DNA of 64,000 bases from Proteles cristata cristata (GCA_017311185.1 JAESUZ010004128.1:806001-870000); one strand, 5' to 3'. Counted from the stretch's first letter, positions 33,201 through 46,701 are shown. The notes: generated by a model not told the origin, from the sequence alone. Numbers and translations: made by a program.

Positions 33201-34526
33201 ACAAAAATTTAAAAAACAACAAAAAACTTGTATTTTTTATAAAATATTGTGGATTCTGTTTCATAGCAGATCAAACTCAGCAACATAAAAAGGATTATGT
33301 ACTATGTTAAAATAGCATTTATCTCAAGAATGCAAAATTGGCTTTACAGCCAAAAAAGTGAATTAAAAACAGTACTTTAAAGGAAAATAAACACTGGTTA
33401 AATATTAAAATTAAAAGTCAGTTTATTATTAAAAATTCATGTCTAATGATCATCTTACTGATGCAGAAAAAGCTTTAGACAATCCAACATTTATTCATGA
33501 TAAAAACTCTCAAGGAGCTATAAACAGAGGGCTTCCTTAACCTGATAAGGTGACCGCAAAATCCTATAGCTAAAATGATACTAAATGGTGAAGGATAAAT
33601 GCTTCCCCCCAAAAAAACTGGAAATAAGAAAGGAAGTCTGCTTTCACCACATTTATTAACATGGTACTAGAGGTTTTAGCCAGTACACTAAGGCAACAGA
33701 AAGGATTTTCTAGGTTGAAAAAGAATTAGTAAAACTCTTTATTTGCAGACAACATGATCTTAGATATGCAAAATTGTAAGGAACAAAACAAAAGATCCCT
33801 GAGAGATCTAATAAGCGAGTTACGGAGGTTGTGGGATGAATGATCAGTATGCAAAATCAATGGGATTTGTATATACTAGCAGAATTTCATTCTGAAAATG
33901 AAATTATTGAAACAATTCAGTTTGCAATAGCATCAAAAAGAATACAATACCTGTCATAAGTTTAATCAAAGATGTGTAAGGCTTGAACACATAGAAAATA
34001 TGAAATGTTGCTGAGAAAGTTTAAAGAGAATCTAAATAAACGAGGTATTCCAGGTCATGGGTTGAAAGATAATAATTCTTTCCAAATTGATCTAAAGAGC
34101 CAGTGCAATTCCTACTAAAATCTCAGAATGCACTTGTAGAATTTGAAGCCTACTCCCAAAACATAAATGGAAATATAACAGACTCAGAATACCCAAAGCA
34201 TTTTGAAGACCAGATAGGATTTCAAAACTTACTATAGAGTTAGGATACACGGCTAGGCAGGTAGAAGTGTAAGGGTAAACGTGGGGGTCAATGACGCAGA
34301 ATAGAGAGCACAAAAACAAATTCATGTATTTATAGTCAATTGATTTTGAACAAAGTTGCCCAGGTAGCTCTTTTTAACAAATGGTTCCATAATCACTGGG
34401 GATCCAAATATTAAAAAAAAAAAAAAAAAGACATCTAGTTTATTCTATACACAGAATTAACCAAAATAGATCATTTTCCTAACGTAAGAGCTAACTCTAC
34501 GAAACTTCTAGGTTAACACATTGAAT

Positions 34527-34735
34527 GGGGCACCTGGGTGGCTCATTCGGTTAAAGTGTCTGTCTTTGGCTCAGGTCATTATCTCATGGTTTGTGGGTTC
34601 AAGTCCCATGTCGGGCTCTGTGTTGACAGCTCAGAGCCTGGACCCTGCTTCAGGGCCCTGTGTCTCTCTCTTTCACCTCTCCCACTCATGCTCTGTCTCT
34701 CTGTCTCTCAAAAATAAATAAATGTTTAAAAAATT
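34527..34735 (+). mobile_element. CanSINE
   Basis: Head 'ggggcacctgggtggctcat' and tail 'ctcaaaaataaataaatgtt'. Inserted in L1. Confidence 0.93.
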
Positions 34736-35001
34736 GGAAAAATCTTAGTGATTTAGGTTTGACAAGTATTTCTTAGATATTACACCAAGAAAAGAGAAAT
34801 AAAATAGTAAGTTAGATTTCATTAGAATTTAAAACTTTTGTTCTAAAAAGGCAGAATTAAGGAAACAAGAAGACAAACCAAAAACTGGAGGAAAATATTT
34901 GCAAATCAAATATCTGCTATAAAAGCACGATCCTGAATATATAAAGAACTCTTAAAACTCAATCCTAAGAAGACAAACAACCCAATTTAAAAAATTATTT
35001 G

Positions 35002-35210
35002 GGGGTCTCCTGGGTGGCTCAGTTGGTTAAGTGTCCAACTTCGGCTCGGGTCACGATCTCACAGTTTGTGCGTTTGAATTCCGAGTAGGGCTCTGTGCTG
35101 ACAGCCCAGATTCTGGAGCCTGCTTCAGATTCTGTGTCTCCTTCTCTCTCTGCCCCTCCCCCGCTTGCGCTCTATCTGTCTTTCTCTCTTTCAAAAATAA
35201 ATAAACATTA
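35002..35210 (+). mobile_element. CanSINE
   Basis: The target-site duplication aaaaaattatttg is perfect at 34989-35001 and 35211-35223. Head 'ggggtctcctgggtggctca'. Inserted in L1. Confidence 0.95.
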
Positions 35211-35815
35211 AAAAAATTATTTGAACAATAATTTACCAAAGATAAAATCACAAATGAGTATACAAAGTGATACTCAACATAATTTCTAGTTAAGGAAATA
35301 AAAATGAAAACCATAATATAATACCATTACAAAACAAAGGCTCAAAGGCTAAAATTTTAAAAGACTGACAATCCCAAGTTTTGGCAAGGACCTGGAGAAA
35401 TAGGCATTTTCTATAAATTTGAGTATCCACTTGTTTCAGCCAGAAATTCTACTACTAGTTATTTAGCAGAGAAATAAAATGCACATTTATGAATTTGTAT
35501 ATGAATATTCATAGAAGCTTTCTTTATTTTTAGTATCTCTAAGCTAGTAATAACTTAGATATGCATGGGCATATGGTATATTTATACAACAGAAAACTAC
35601 TTAGGAATATAAGGGAACAAATTCTTGGCATATGCAACAATGCGGATGAATCTCTAAAACATTACACTGCACGGAAGGAACTAGATACAAGGAAGTATAT
35701 TCTGAGTGGTTTCCTTTATCTGAGCTCTGAGAAGATATGAACTAATTTATAATGGTAGAAAAATCAGTGGTTGCCCGGGGCCAGAAGGTGAAGTGGATTG
35801 ATTATAAAAAATCAA

Positions 35816-36028
35816 GGGGCGCCTGGGTGGATTGTTCAGTTAAGTGGTCTAGTCTTTGATTCAGGCTCAGGTCATGATCTCCCAGTTTGGTTTGTGAGTT
35901 AGAGCCCTGCACTGGGCTCTGTGGTCATAGTGCTGAGCCTGCTTTGGATCCTCTGTCTCCCTCTTTTCTTCCCTTCCCCCCACCCCCATCTTTCTCTCTC
36001 TCAAAAATAAATAAACGTTAAAAAAATT
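35816..36028 (+). mobile_element. CanSINE, diverged
   Basis: Head 'aggggcgcctgggtggattg', body with (CT)n, tail 'caaaaataaataaacgttaa'. The flanks 'aaaaaatcaa' and 'aaagaatcag' are a weak target-site duplication in the L1 3' UTR. Confidence 0.9.
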
Positions 36029-36199
36029 AAAAAAAGAATCAGGAAATTATTTTGGGGATGATGGAAATATTTTTTTCTTTGTGGTGGTAGTTACACGAAT
36101 AGGGACATTTGTCAAAATTCACTTGTACACTTAAAATGGGTGTATTTGGTGATTATAAATTATACTTTCATAAACTTGATTTAAAATATATGTTTTTAA

Positions 36200-37040
36200 A
36201 AGTAGTATAGCAATGAATATCATATACTTGCATTTTCCTGCATTTTCGCCAGTGTTTTTTTGGTGTAGACCAACACAAATGTGATTGAGGGGCCAAACTG
36301 AATTTGTATGTTATTTACTAGATACTGCCAAATTCCCCATAAAGTGACAGAGAACTATTTCCCCAGCCTTGATAACAGTGTGTGCTGCAAATTTAGATAT
36401 TTGTCAATATCCAACAGAGATATATGAAATCTTAGTGTATTTTTAATTTGCATTTCTAAAAAATGTATGAGCAAGCTTGAAGAACATTTTACATATTTAA
36501 GACCAATTTCTCTCGGCTCTTTTCCACCAGACTCTCTTTTATTATATTATATTATATATTTTTTTAATGTTTTATTTATTTTTTAGGAGAGAGAGAGAGA
36601 CAGCGTGAGCAGGGGAGGGTCAGAGAGAGAGGGAGTCACAGACTGAAACAGGCTCCAGGTTCTGAGCTGGCAGTCAGCACAGAGCCCGACGCGGGGCTCG
36701 AACCCACAAACCGCGAGATCATGACCTAAGCGAACCCAGGCGCCCCTCTCTTTTATTATTTTAAATAGAGCTTTTGATTTTTAAAAAATTTGTTTTTAAA
36801 AGCTCCTTATATATCAAGGACATTAATCCTTCATCTGTGATATAAGCTGTAAATATTTTTTTCCAGTTTTTCTTTTCACTTTGCTTATGGTGTTTTTTTA
36901 TGCCATTGGATTTGTGTTATCTTTTCATAAAATTGAATGTGACACATTTATTTGATATATTTGGATTTTGATGCATAGTTAGGAAAGTTTTCTTTAGTGT
37001 CAGGTTACAGAAGAACTTAAGAGAAGCACTATTCCAGCTT
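36200..37040 (-). mobile_element. Old, diverged LINE relic (L1-like), interrupted by a CanSINE
   Basis: 'tccttatatatcaaggacat' and 'ttttttccagtttttctttt' followed by 'cactttgcttatggtgtttt' match the antisense L1M 3' region as remembered. The left part (36200-36530) is less certain. No frame survives. Confidence 0.5.
36548..36746 (-). mobile_element. CanSINE, young subtype with an internal deletion
   Basis: Body and tail are near consensus, but about 26 bases of the head between 'gacctaagcga' and 'acccaggcgcccc' are missing, removing the pol III A-box region. The 13-base duplication tctcttttattat is perfect at 36533-36545 and 36747-36759. Confidence 0.94.
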
Positions 37041-37362
37041 TATTTTGTTTTCAGATGGGAAATATCACAGTTAGTTGCAATGCTGATGGTAATCATCTGA
37101 TAGAAAGAGAAAAATGATAATGTATAAAGGAGGGAAAACTCACTATAGTGAAGTTCAAGATAATGGGATTGAGCCAAAGGAGTAGGATTGTAAATATCCT
37201 AGATAATTTTAAAGAATATAGCAGAAGAAAGGAAAATAAAATTTCTGTTATAGGGAAACAAAAAGTATTGCCTTCAAAGTTTTTCCACACAGATCTTCTA
37301 TATTGAGAACTATCATTGCAGGACATCTTGTCATTTATTCTTAAATTTAGTTGGGCTTAGGT
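37041..37362. other. Unassigned intergenic DNA
   Basis: A/T-rich, no gene or named repeat. A 77-codon minus frame (37093-37326) shows no motif. Confidence 0.4.
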
Positions 37363-37410
37363 GCCTTATTAGCACAGTTGGTAGCACTTCAGTCTCATAA
37401 TTTGATTGGA
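37363..37410 (+). tRNA. tRNA-Met (CAT)-like 5' fragment, not a working tRNA gene
   Basis: The text resembles elongator tRNA-Met from the acceptor 5' strand (gcct), through the D-arm (agcacagttggtagc) to the anticodon arm with CAT in loop context (cagtctcataatttga). It then stops: no variable loop, T-arm or 3' acceptor strand follows. There are a few substitutions. It abuts the left edge of the old antisense L1, so it is a retrotransposed fragment or SINE-like relic. Confidence 0.55.
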
Positions 37411-39862
37411 CTGAAATTTATATAACATATTTACATGAAGCATAGCCATTTTAAAGTGAAGAATTTAACAGTATTTACTACATTCACAGTGCTGTGCAAT
37501 CACAACCACTATCTGGTTCTAAATAATTTTCTGCACCTCCCCTTCCTCCAAAAACTCCATACTCATTAAGCTGTTACTCCCCATTCTCCCTCCCCCACCC
37601 CCTAGCAATCATCAATCTGCTTTCTGTTTCTATGGATTTACCTATTTTGGATATTTCATTTGATCGAAATCTTATGATATATGATTTGTGTCCCTGTTCT
37701 TTCATCTAGCATCCTGATTTCAAGATTCATTCACATCGTATCATATGTCAGCAATTCATTCATATTATGGGCAAATAACATTGCATTGTATGGCTATACC
37801 AAGATTTATTTATCTATTTATCTGTTGATAGACATTTGGGTGGTTTTATTCACATCTTCACCAACTCCTGTCATTTTCCATTAAAAAATATTGTAGCCAT
37901 CCTAGTAAGTGTGAGGTGGTAGCTCACTGTTGTTTTGAATTGCATCTCACTAACGACTAATGATGCTGAACATCTTTTCATGAGTTTATTGGCCATTTCA
38001 TATCTTTTTTGGAGAAATATTTTCAAGTCACTTAACTCTTTAAAAAATTGGTTTGTTTGCCTTTTGTGTTGTTGAATTGTAGGAGCTTTTTATATATTCT
38101 GGATACTAGACTCTTACTTGATATATGATTTGCAAAGATTTTATCCTGTAGGTTGTCCTTTTACTTTCTTGATAATGTCCTTCAATGAACAAGAAGTTTT
38201 AATCCTGATGAAGTCCAATTTATTCTTCTCTTGTTGCTCAGGCTTTTGATGCTTTATCCAAGAATCTATTGTTAAATCCAAGGTCATGAAGATTCATCCC
38301 TATGTTTCCTTCTAAGAGTTTTGTGGTTTTAGCACTTCTGTTTAGGTCATTGATCCATTTTGAGTTAATCTTTGTATATGGTGTGAGTTGGGGCATGACA
38401 CAGCACCATTTATTGGAGTGACTTTTTTTTTTTTTAAGTTTATTTATTATTGAGAGAGAGAGCGTGAGCGGGGAAGGGTCAGAGAGAGAGAGAGGAAGAC
38501 ACAGAATCCAAAGCAGGCTCCAGACTCTGAGCTGTCAGCACAGAGCCTGATGCAAGGCTCCAACCCACAAACTGTAAGATCATGACCTGAGCCGAAGTCA
38601 GACGCTTAACCAACCAAGCCGCCTAAGCACTCCTTGAGTAGCCCATTGGATGGTCTGGGCACTCTTATCAAAAATCAATTGACTATAGATTTGTGGGTTT
38701 ATTTCTATTCCATTGGTCTATATGTCTATCCTTATGCCCAAACCAGGTTGTTTTGATTTAGTTTAGAAGTAAATTTTGAAATCAGAACGTGTGCACCTTC
38801 CAATTTTGTTCTTTTTTCAATATTGTTTTGGCTATTTGGGGTCCCTTGAAATTCCATATGCATTGGAGGATCTTTTCCATTTCTGCAAAAAAAAAAAGGG
38901 CTATTGGAATTTTGATAGAGATTGCATTGAATCTGCAGATCACTTGAGGGGAGTACTGGCCTCTTATGAGTATTAAGTCTTCCAATTCTTGAACATGGGA
39001 TGTCTTTCCATTAATTAAGATCTTCTTTAATATATTTCACAATTTTTTTCTATTTTCACTGTATAAATCTTTTACCTCCTTGAGTAGTCTTTTAGATATT
39101 TTATGTTTTGCATACTATTATAAATGGAATTATTTTCTAAATTTCCTTTTGAATTATTCATTGATGGTATATATAAATACAATTGATTTTTGAATGTTGA
39201 CCTTGTGTCCTGCATCTTTGTTGAATTTATTTATATGTGTGTATGTGTGTACTCTTTCGAATCTTCTGTGTATAAAATCATGCCATTTGTGAATAAAGAC
39301 AGTTTTACTTCTTCCTTGCCAATTAATACCTTTATTTTTTTAATTAACTAATTACTCTGGCTAAAACTTCCAATAAAATGCAATATAGCCAGGGTGAAAG
39401 CAGGCATCCTTATCTTGTGAAGGGAAGCTGTCACTCTTTCACTGCTGAGTACAATGTTAGCCATGGATTTTCATAAATGGTATTAATAATGTTGAGGAAT
39501 TTCTCTACTATTCTTAGTTTTCTGAGTGACTTTATCAGGAAGTGGTATACGATTTTGTGAAATGCTTTTCTGCATCAGTTGGGATGGTCAAGTCATCATT
39601 TTTCTTTTGTTCTATTAATTTGGTTTACTGTACTGATTGATTTTCACATGTTGAACCATCTTTGCATTCCTGAGATAAAGTCGATTTGGTCACTGTGTAT
39701 AATCCTTTAAGTATGCTGTTTAATTCAGTTTGCTAGTATTCTGTAGAGGAATTTTTCTTTTCATATTCATAAAGAGACATTGGTCAGTAGTTTGCTTTTC
39801 TCAGGATGTCTGGCTTTGGCATCAGGGTTATCCTGGCCTCATAGAACTGGTTTGGTGGTGCT
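37411..39862 (-). mobile_element. Old antisense L1 (L1M type), left part
   Basis: It holds the 3' UTR ('ctgtgcaatcacaaccacta', 'cccctagcaatcatcaatct'), then ORF2 in reverse ('aagtgtgaggtggtagctca', 'tttttatatattctggatac'). It continues beyond the younger L1 at 46702-47155. A CanSINE is inserted at 38427. Coding capacity is lost. Confidence 0.75.
38427..38633 (-). mobile_element. CanSINE
   Basis: Antisense in the old L1. The head complement is diverged ('aaccaagccgcctaagcact'); the tail is the T-run 38422-38436. The flanking 'gga/tgagt' text is a possible short duplication. Confidence 0.88.
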
Positions 39863-40180
39863 CTTTTCTCTTCTACTTTTCTTTTCTTTTTTTTTAATAG
39901 TTTATTGTCAAGCTGGTTTCCATGTACCACCCAGTGCTCAACCCACAAGTGCCCTCCTCCATGCCCATTATCCCCCATCCCCTACCCCCTGTACCCATAA
40001 GCCCTCAGTTTGTCTCAGCATTCAAGAGTCTCTCATGGTTTGCCTCCCTCCCTCTCCCCCACTAATTCCCCCCTACTTCTTCCCCATGGTCCTCCATTAA
40101 GTTCCTCCTAATCCTCCTATATGTGCAAACATATAATATTTGTCCTTCTCTGCCTGACTTATTTCCCTCAGCATCACACC

Positions 40181-43100
40181 CTAAAGTTCCATCCATGTTG
40201 CTACACATGGCCAGATTTCATTGTTTCTCATTGCCATGTAGTATTCCACCATATAGATAAACCACATCTTCTTGATCCATTCGTCCGTTGATGGACACTT
40301 AGGCTCTTTCCATGTTTTAGCTATTGTGGAGAGTGCTGCTATGAACATAGGGGTACATGTGCTCTTATGCCTCAGCATTTCTGTATCCCTTGGGTAAATT
40401 CCTAGCAGTGCTATTGCTGGGTCCTACGGGAGTTCTATTGTTAGTTTCCTTAGGAACCTCCACACTGTTTTCCAGAGGGGCTGTACCAGTTTACATTCCC
40501 ACCAACAGTGTAGGAGGGTGCCCGTTTCTCCACATCCTCACCAGCATCTAGAGTTCTCTGATGTGCTCATTTTAGCCACTCTGACTGGCGTGAGGTGGTA
40601 TCTCAGTGTGGTTTTGATTTGTATTTCCGTGATGAGGAGGGATGCTGAGCATCGTTTCATGTGTCTGTTGGCCATCTGGATGTCCTCTTTGGAGAAGTGT
40701 CTGTTCCTATCTTCTGCCCATTTCTTCACTAAATTGTTTGTTTTTCAGGTGTGGAGTTTGGTGAGTTCCTTATAGATTTTGGATACTGGCCCTTTATCTG
40801 GTAAGTCATTTGCAACTATCTTTTCCCATTCCGTCGGTTGACTATTAGTTTTATGGATTGTTTCCTTTGCCGTGCAGAAGCTTTTAAACTTGATGAGGTC
40901 CTAATAGTTCATTTTTGCTCTTGATTCTCTTGCTTTTTGGGATGTGTCAAGTAAGAAATTGTTGTGGTTGAAGTCAAGGAGGTTTTTCCTGCCTTCTCTA
41001 GGATTTTGATGGTTTCCTGTCTCACGTTTAGATCCTTTATCCATTTTGAGTTTATTTTTGTGTATGGTGTGAGAAAATGATCTAGTTTCATTCTTCTGCA
41101 TGTTGCTGTCCAGTTCTCCCAGCACCATCTGTTAAAAAGGCTGTCTTTTTTCCATTGGATATTCTTTCCTGCTTTGTCAAGGATTAGTTGGCTGTACACT
41201 TTTGGGCCCAATTCTGAGTTCTCTATTCTATTTCATTATTCTATTTGTCTGTTTTTGGCAATATCATACTGTCTTGATGACAGCTTTGTAGTAGAGGCTA
41301 AAGTCTGGAATGGTGATACCTCCCGTTTTGGTTTCATTTTTCAGTATTACTTTGGCTATTCGGGGTCTTTTGTGGTTTCATACAAATCTGAGGATAGTTT
41401 GTTCTAGTTTTGAGAAGTATGCTGGTGCAATTTTGAATGGGATTGCATTGAATGTGTAGATTGCTTTGGGTAGTAATGACATTTTAACTATATTCATTCT
41501 TCCGATCCATGAGCATGGAATATTTTTCCATTTCTTTGTGTCCTTTTCAATTTCCTTCATAAGTTTTCTATAGTTTTCATCATACAGATCTCTTATATCT
41601 TTGGGTAGGTTTATTCGTAGATATTTTATGTTTTTTTGTGCCATTGTGAATGGGATCAGTTTCTTGATTTCTCTTTCTGTTGCTTCATTATTGGTGTATA
41701 AAAATGCAACCGATTTCTGTACGTTGATTTTGTATCCTGCAACTTTGCTGAATTCTTGGATAAGTTCTAGTAGGCTTCTGGTGGAGTCTGTCAGGTATTC
41801 TATGTAGAGTATCATGTCGTCTGTGAAAAGTGAAAGTTTGACTTTTTCTTTGCCAACCCTGATGCCTTTTGTTTCCTTTTGTTGTCTGATGGCTGATGCT
41901 AGGACTTCCAGCACTATGTTAAACAACAGTGGTGAGAGTGGACATCCCTGCCATGTTCCTGATCTCAGGGGGAAAGCTCTCAGTTTTTCCCTATTGAGGA
42001 TGTTAGCTGAAGGCTTCTCATAGATGGCTTTTATGATGTTTAAGTAAGTTCCTTCTATCCCGACTGACTCGAGGGTCTTTATTAAGAAGGGATGCTGTAT
42101 TTTGTCAAATGCTTTTCCTGCATCTATCTACAGGATCATACGGTTTTTATCTTTTCTTTTGTTGATGTGATGTATCACAGTAATTGATTTGCAAATATTG
42201 AACCAGCCCAGTAATCCATGAATGAATCCCACTTGATCTTGGTGGATAATTCTTTTTATGTGCTTGCAAGTATCTTGTTAAGGATTTTTGCATTTGTATT
42301 CATCAAAGATATTGGCCTGTAGTTCTCTTTTTGTGCTGGATCTCTGTCTAGCAAGGGAATCAAAGTGATGCTGGCTTCATAAATGAGTCTAGAAGTTTTC
42401 CTCTGAACTGTATTCTTGGGAATAGTTTGAGAAGAATGGTTATTAATTCTGTTTTAAATATCTGGTAGAATTCCCCAGGGAAGCCATCTGGCCCAGGACT
42501 CTTATTTTTTGGGAGATTTTTGATAACTAATTTTATTTTCTCACTAGTTATGGGTCTGTTCAGGTTTTCTGTCTCTTCCTGTGTGAATTTTGGTAGTGAG
42601 GGTGTGTAGGAATTTGTCCATTTCTTCTAAGTTGTCTAGTTTGTTGGCATATAATTTACATAGTATTCCCTGATAATTGCTTGTATTTCTGAGGGGTTGG
42701 TTGTAATACGTCCATTTTCATTCTTAATTTTGTGTATTTGACTGCCCTCTCTTTTCTTTTTGAGAAGCCTAGCTAGAGGTTTGTCAATTTTATTTTTTCA
42801 AAAAACCAACTCTTGGTTTCATTGATCTGTTCAACTGATCTGTTCAACTGTTTCTTTGGTTTCTATACTGTTTATTTTTACCCTGATTTTTATTATTTCT
42901 CTTCTTCTACTGGGTTTGGGGTGCTCTTGTTGCTCTCCCTCTAGTTGCTTTAGGTGAGCTGTTAGATTTTGCACTTGTGCTTTTTCTTTTTTCTGAAATA
43001 GGCCTGGAGTGCAATGTACTTTCCTCTTAGAACTGCCTTTGCCGCATCCCATAGAGTTTGGATTGTTGTATTTTCATTTTCATATGTTTCCATATATTTT

Positions 43101-43909
43101 TAAGTTTCTTCTCTAATTGCCTGATTGGCCCGTTCATTCTTTAGTAAGGTGTTCTTTAACCTCCATGTTTTTGGAGGTTTTCCAGACTTCTTCCTGTGAT
43201 TGATTTCGAGTTTCATAGCATTGTGATCTGAGAATGTGCATGGTATGATCTCAATTCTTTTATATTTATTGAGGGCTGCTTTATGTTCCAGTATGTGATC
43301 TATCTTGGAGAACATGCCATGCACACTTGAGAAGAAAGTGAATTCCAGAGCTTCAGGTTGTAGAGTTCTAAATATATCTGTCAAATCCATCTGGTCCAAT
43401 GTGTCATTTAAGTCCATTGTGTCTTTATTGATTTTCTGTCTAGTTGATCTATTCATTGCTGTAAGTGGAGTATTAAAATCCCTTGCTATTAGCACATTCT
43501 TGTCTATAAGAGTGTTTCTGTTTGCGATTAATTGTTTTATGTGTTCAGGTGCTTCCATATTTGGTGCATAGACATTTATAATTGTTAGCTCTTCCTAATG
43601 GATAGACCCTGTAATTATTATATAATGCCCTTCTTCATCCCTTGTTACTGTCTTTACTTTAAAGTCCATGTTGTCTGATAAAAGTATAGCTACTCCAACT
43701 TTTTTTTTTTAATTCTAGTAGCATGATAGATATTTCTCCATCCCCTTACTTTTAATCTGAAAGTATATTCCAATCTAAAATGCCTTTCTTGTAGACAGCA
43801 ATAGATGGATTTTGTTTTTTTATCCATTCTGCTACCCTATGACTTTTGATTGGGGCATTTAGTCTATTTACATTCAGTGTTATTATTGAAAAATTGGGTT
43901 TAGGGTCAT
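40181..43909 (-). pseudogene. L1 ORF2 (endonuclease/reverse transcriptase), disrupted
   Basis: ORF2 encodes the L1 endonuclease and reverse transcriptase. A possible start ATG is at 43907-43909. The endonuclease piece (43100-43558) shows the DFNTP and SDHNAMKLEI motifs. The RT piece (41378-41926) shows [20 protein letters not shown], holding the catalytic FxDD motif, with T for the usual A. Later pieces include [20 protein letters not shown] (40909-41211, a different frame) and the C-terminus (40181-40378). At least two frameshifts separate them (between 41378 and 41211, and between 40909 and 40729). The stop codon at 40181 begins the 3' UTR. Confidence 0.85.
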
Positions 43910-43979
43910 CGTGTCCTTTGTGGGATTTTTGCTTGTGGTGGTGTCTGTGGTATATTGCATTTCTTAAACATTTCCCTCA

Positions 43980-44900
43980 GAGATTCCCCCTCAGGATTTC
44001 CTCTAGGGCTGGTTTAGTAGTGACGAATTCTTTCAATTTTTGTTTATTTGGAAAGATTTTTATCTCTTTCTATTCTGAATGACAAGCTTGCTGGATAGAG
44101 GATTCTTGGCTGCATATTTTTTCTGTTCATCACACTGAAGATTTCCTGCCATTCCTTTCTGGTCTGCTAAGTTTCAGTAGATAGGTCTGTCACCACTCTG
44201 ATAGGTTTCCCTTTGTATGTTAGAGCCCTTTTATCCCTAGCTGCTTTCAGAATTCTCTCTTTGTCCTTATATTTTGCCAGTTTCACTATGATATGTCATG
44301 CAGAAGACCGATTCAAGTTATGTCTAAGGGCAGTTCTCTGAGCCTCTTGGATTTCAATGTCTGTTTCCTTCCCCAGATTGAGGAAGTTCTCTGCTATGAT
44401 TTGTTTAAGGACTCCTTTGGCCCCTTTCCTTCTCTCTTCCTTTTCTGGAATTCCTACGATATGTAAATTATTCCATTTTATTGTATCGCTGAGCTCTTGA
44501 ACTCTCCTTTCGTGTTCTTGTATCAGTTTATCTCTCTTTCTCAACTTCCTCTTTTTCTATAATTGTTTCTTCTAAATCACTTTTTCTCCTTTCTGTCTCT
44601 TCAATCCATGCATTGGACACCGCCATTTTAATTTTTTTCTCATTAATAGCATTTTTTAATTCTTCACAACTATTTTAAGCTCATAGTCTTTGTAGCAATA
44701 GTTTCTCTGATGTCTTCCATGCCTTTTTCAAGCCCAGCAATTAATTTTATGACTATTGTTCTAAATTCTTGTTCAGTTATTTTTCTTATATCTGTTTTGA
44801 GTAGTTCTTTAGCTGTCATTTCTTCCTGGAATTTCTTTGGAGGAGAGCTCTTTCATTTTGTCATTTTGGCTAGCTTTCTATCTCTTGTTAGTTTTAAAAG
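43980..44900 (-). pseudogene. L1 ORF1 (RNA-binding protein), disrupted
   Basis: ORF1 encodes the coiled-coil, RRM-containing RNA chaperone. The clearest open piece (44296-44544) contains HIVGIPEKEERRKGAKGVLK and ENFLNLGKETDIEIQEAQRT, typical of the region around the coiled-coil/RRM junction. Other parts are in different frames, and the 5' limit is approximate. Confidence 0.75.
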
Positions 44901-45700
44901 CTTGTTATGCACTCTGCACCTGTGAGCGCTGCTGTACCAAAGAAGGCTCTTTGTCTGTCCAGGGCCTGTCCATTCAGAAAGTGTCCTTTGAATGGTATCT
45001 CTTGGTCTCTCTTGTTGAGACCTTGGTTACCTTATTTTCCTATTTGTAGTAGTACTTGGGACTCTCCACCATGTGTACTTTGGCTTGTTTCTTGAGGTAG
45101 CCTTGAAAAAGAAAACAGAAAGACAAACACACAGGGAACAAAGACACACATACATACAGACAAATCCACAAACACACAAACTGAAAGGGAAAATGGAAAA
45201 GAAAAAAGAAAAGAGGAAGGATGGAAGGTGAATAATAAGAAATAAAAATACATAAAAAAGAGAAAAAGAAGAAAGGAAAAGGAAAAAAGAAGGAACCCAA
45301 TAGACAAAGGACTGTCTAAAGCATGTAACCAGATTTTTCAGCTATAAATAAATAGCCAGGTGTATGCAGTGCTGGTGGAAGAACATAGAGAAAGAGAGAA
45401 ATAACAGGGTGGGGATGAAGCGAAATTGGAAATGAAATGAGTAGGCAGAAAGAATGAGAGGCTTTTTTCAAAGAGCGAAAGAGTGGAATATGGTTGGAGA
45501 AGAGGCAAAAGAAATGACAATGATCCTATCCAGAGAAACTATATAGTCTGATTACTCCAGAGAGAAAGAGATGAAAAGGTAGCGGTGGAGGTGTAGAATT
45601 TACATGTAGAGAATAGATTAAATGTGACTGTTTAAGCAAGCCAGTGACCAGAATTAATCAGGGCAGTGCATCCATGTTGGTCTTGTTCCATCTCTGGTAA

Positions 45701-45934
<234 letters not shown>

Positions 45935-46701
45935 GGGCAGCTTTCTAGCAGGGATGGGCATGGTTTGGTCCAGTGCGACCTGTGGGGGTCCTGCCTTGGC
46001 GGTTGTGGGGAGAAGAGTGGCGGTGTCCCAGTCCCTTTTTGAACCAAGTGTTGCAACTCACTCCCTGTGCCGGGGGGCATAGCCAAGGTGGGCAATGCTC
46101 TATATCCCAAGCCATGCCTCGTTTCCAGATCTCAGTCTGCACGCCCCATTGAAATTGCCTGAAATATAGACTCACAGGTGATTCCCTCAGAGTAGTTTCA
46201 AGCCTCTTGCCTCCCCCCTGGGGATCCAGCCAGAATCCGCTGCTCCCGTCTCCCCCAGGTCAGGCTGGCGAGGGAGTAGCAGTTTCATCTGGGGTCGCCT
46301 GGGACCAGTGCGTCCTGCCTAGGGTCATCTGGACAGCAGGAAACCGGGTCCCTCTGTGTTCCGAGCAGAGATTTTCCTCTTCTCCAGCGACAGGAACAGT
46401 GTCTTGAGTAGTTTTGGCCACTCTTTTTTCCCCTAGACTCACTGCAGCTCCCTGCAGAGGGGGATCCTCACTCCCTCTGTGTCTCTGGCCCTGGCCCAAT
46501 TTTATCTTCCCCAGTTCGCACTCACGCTAGAAGGTTTTCTTAGCAGACTCTGTCTCCTTTTCCTCCCAAACTCCTGGATTCTGTAAGGGTTCCTATGACT
46601 TCAGATCTTCTCCGTGTGAGAGATGGGGGCGAGTGAAATATGCGCAGTTCCCTACTTCTCCTCCATCTTGCCTCCTTCACTGACTTTTCTCTTCTATTTT
46701 C

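Larger units (their letters stand above)
33255..36190 (+). mobile_element. Old sense L1 (L1M type) ORF2 and 3' end
   Basis: RT-domain DNA is visible ('gatgcagaaaaagctttaga', then 'tgcagacaacatgatcttag', where the family encodes the FADDMI catalytic motif). Late ORF2 follows ('ccaaattgatctaaagagcc') and the 3' UTR ends near 36190 ('cacttgtacacttaaaatgg'). Stops and indels break every frame. Three CanSINEs are inserted. Confidence 0.75.
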
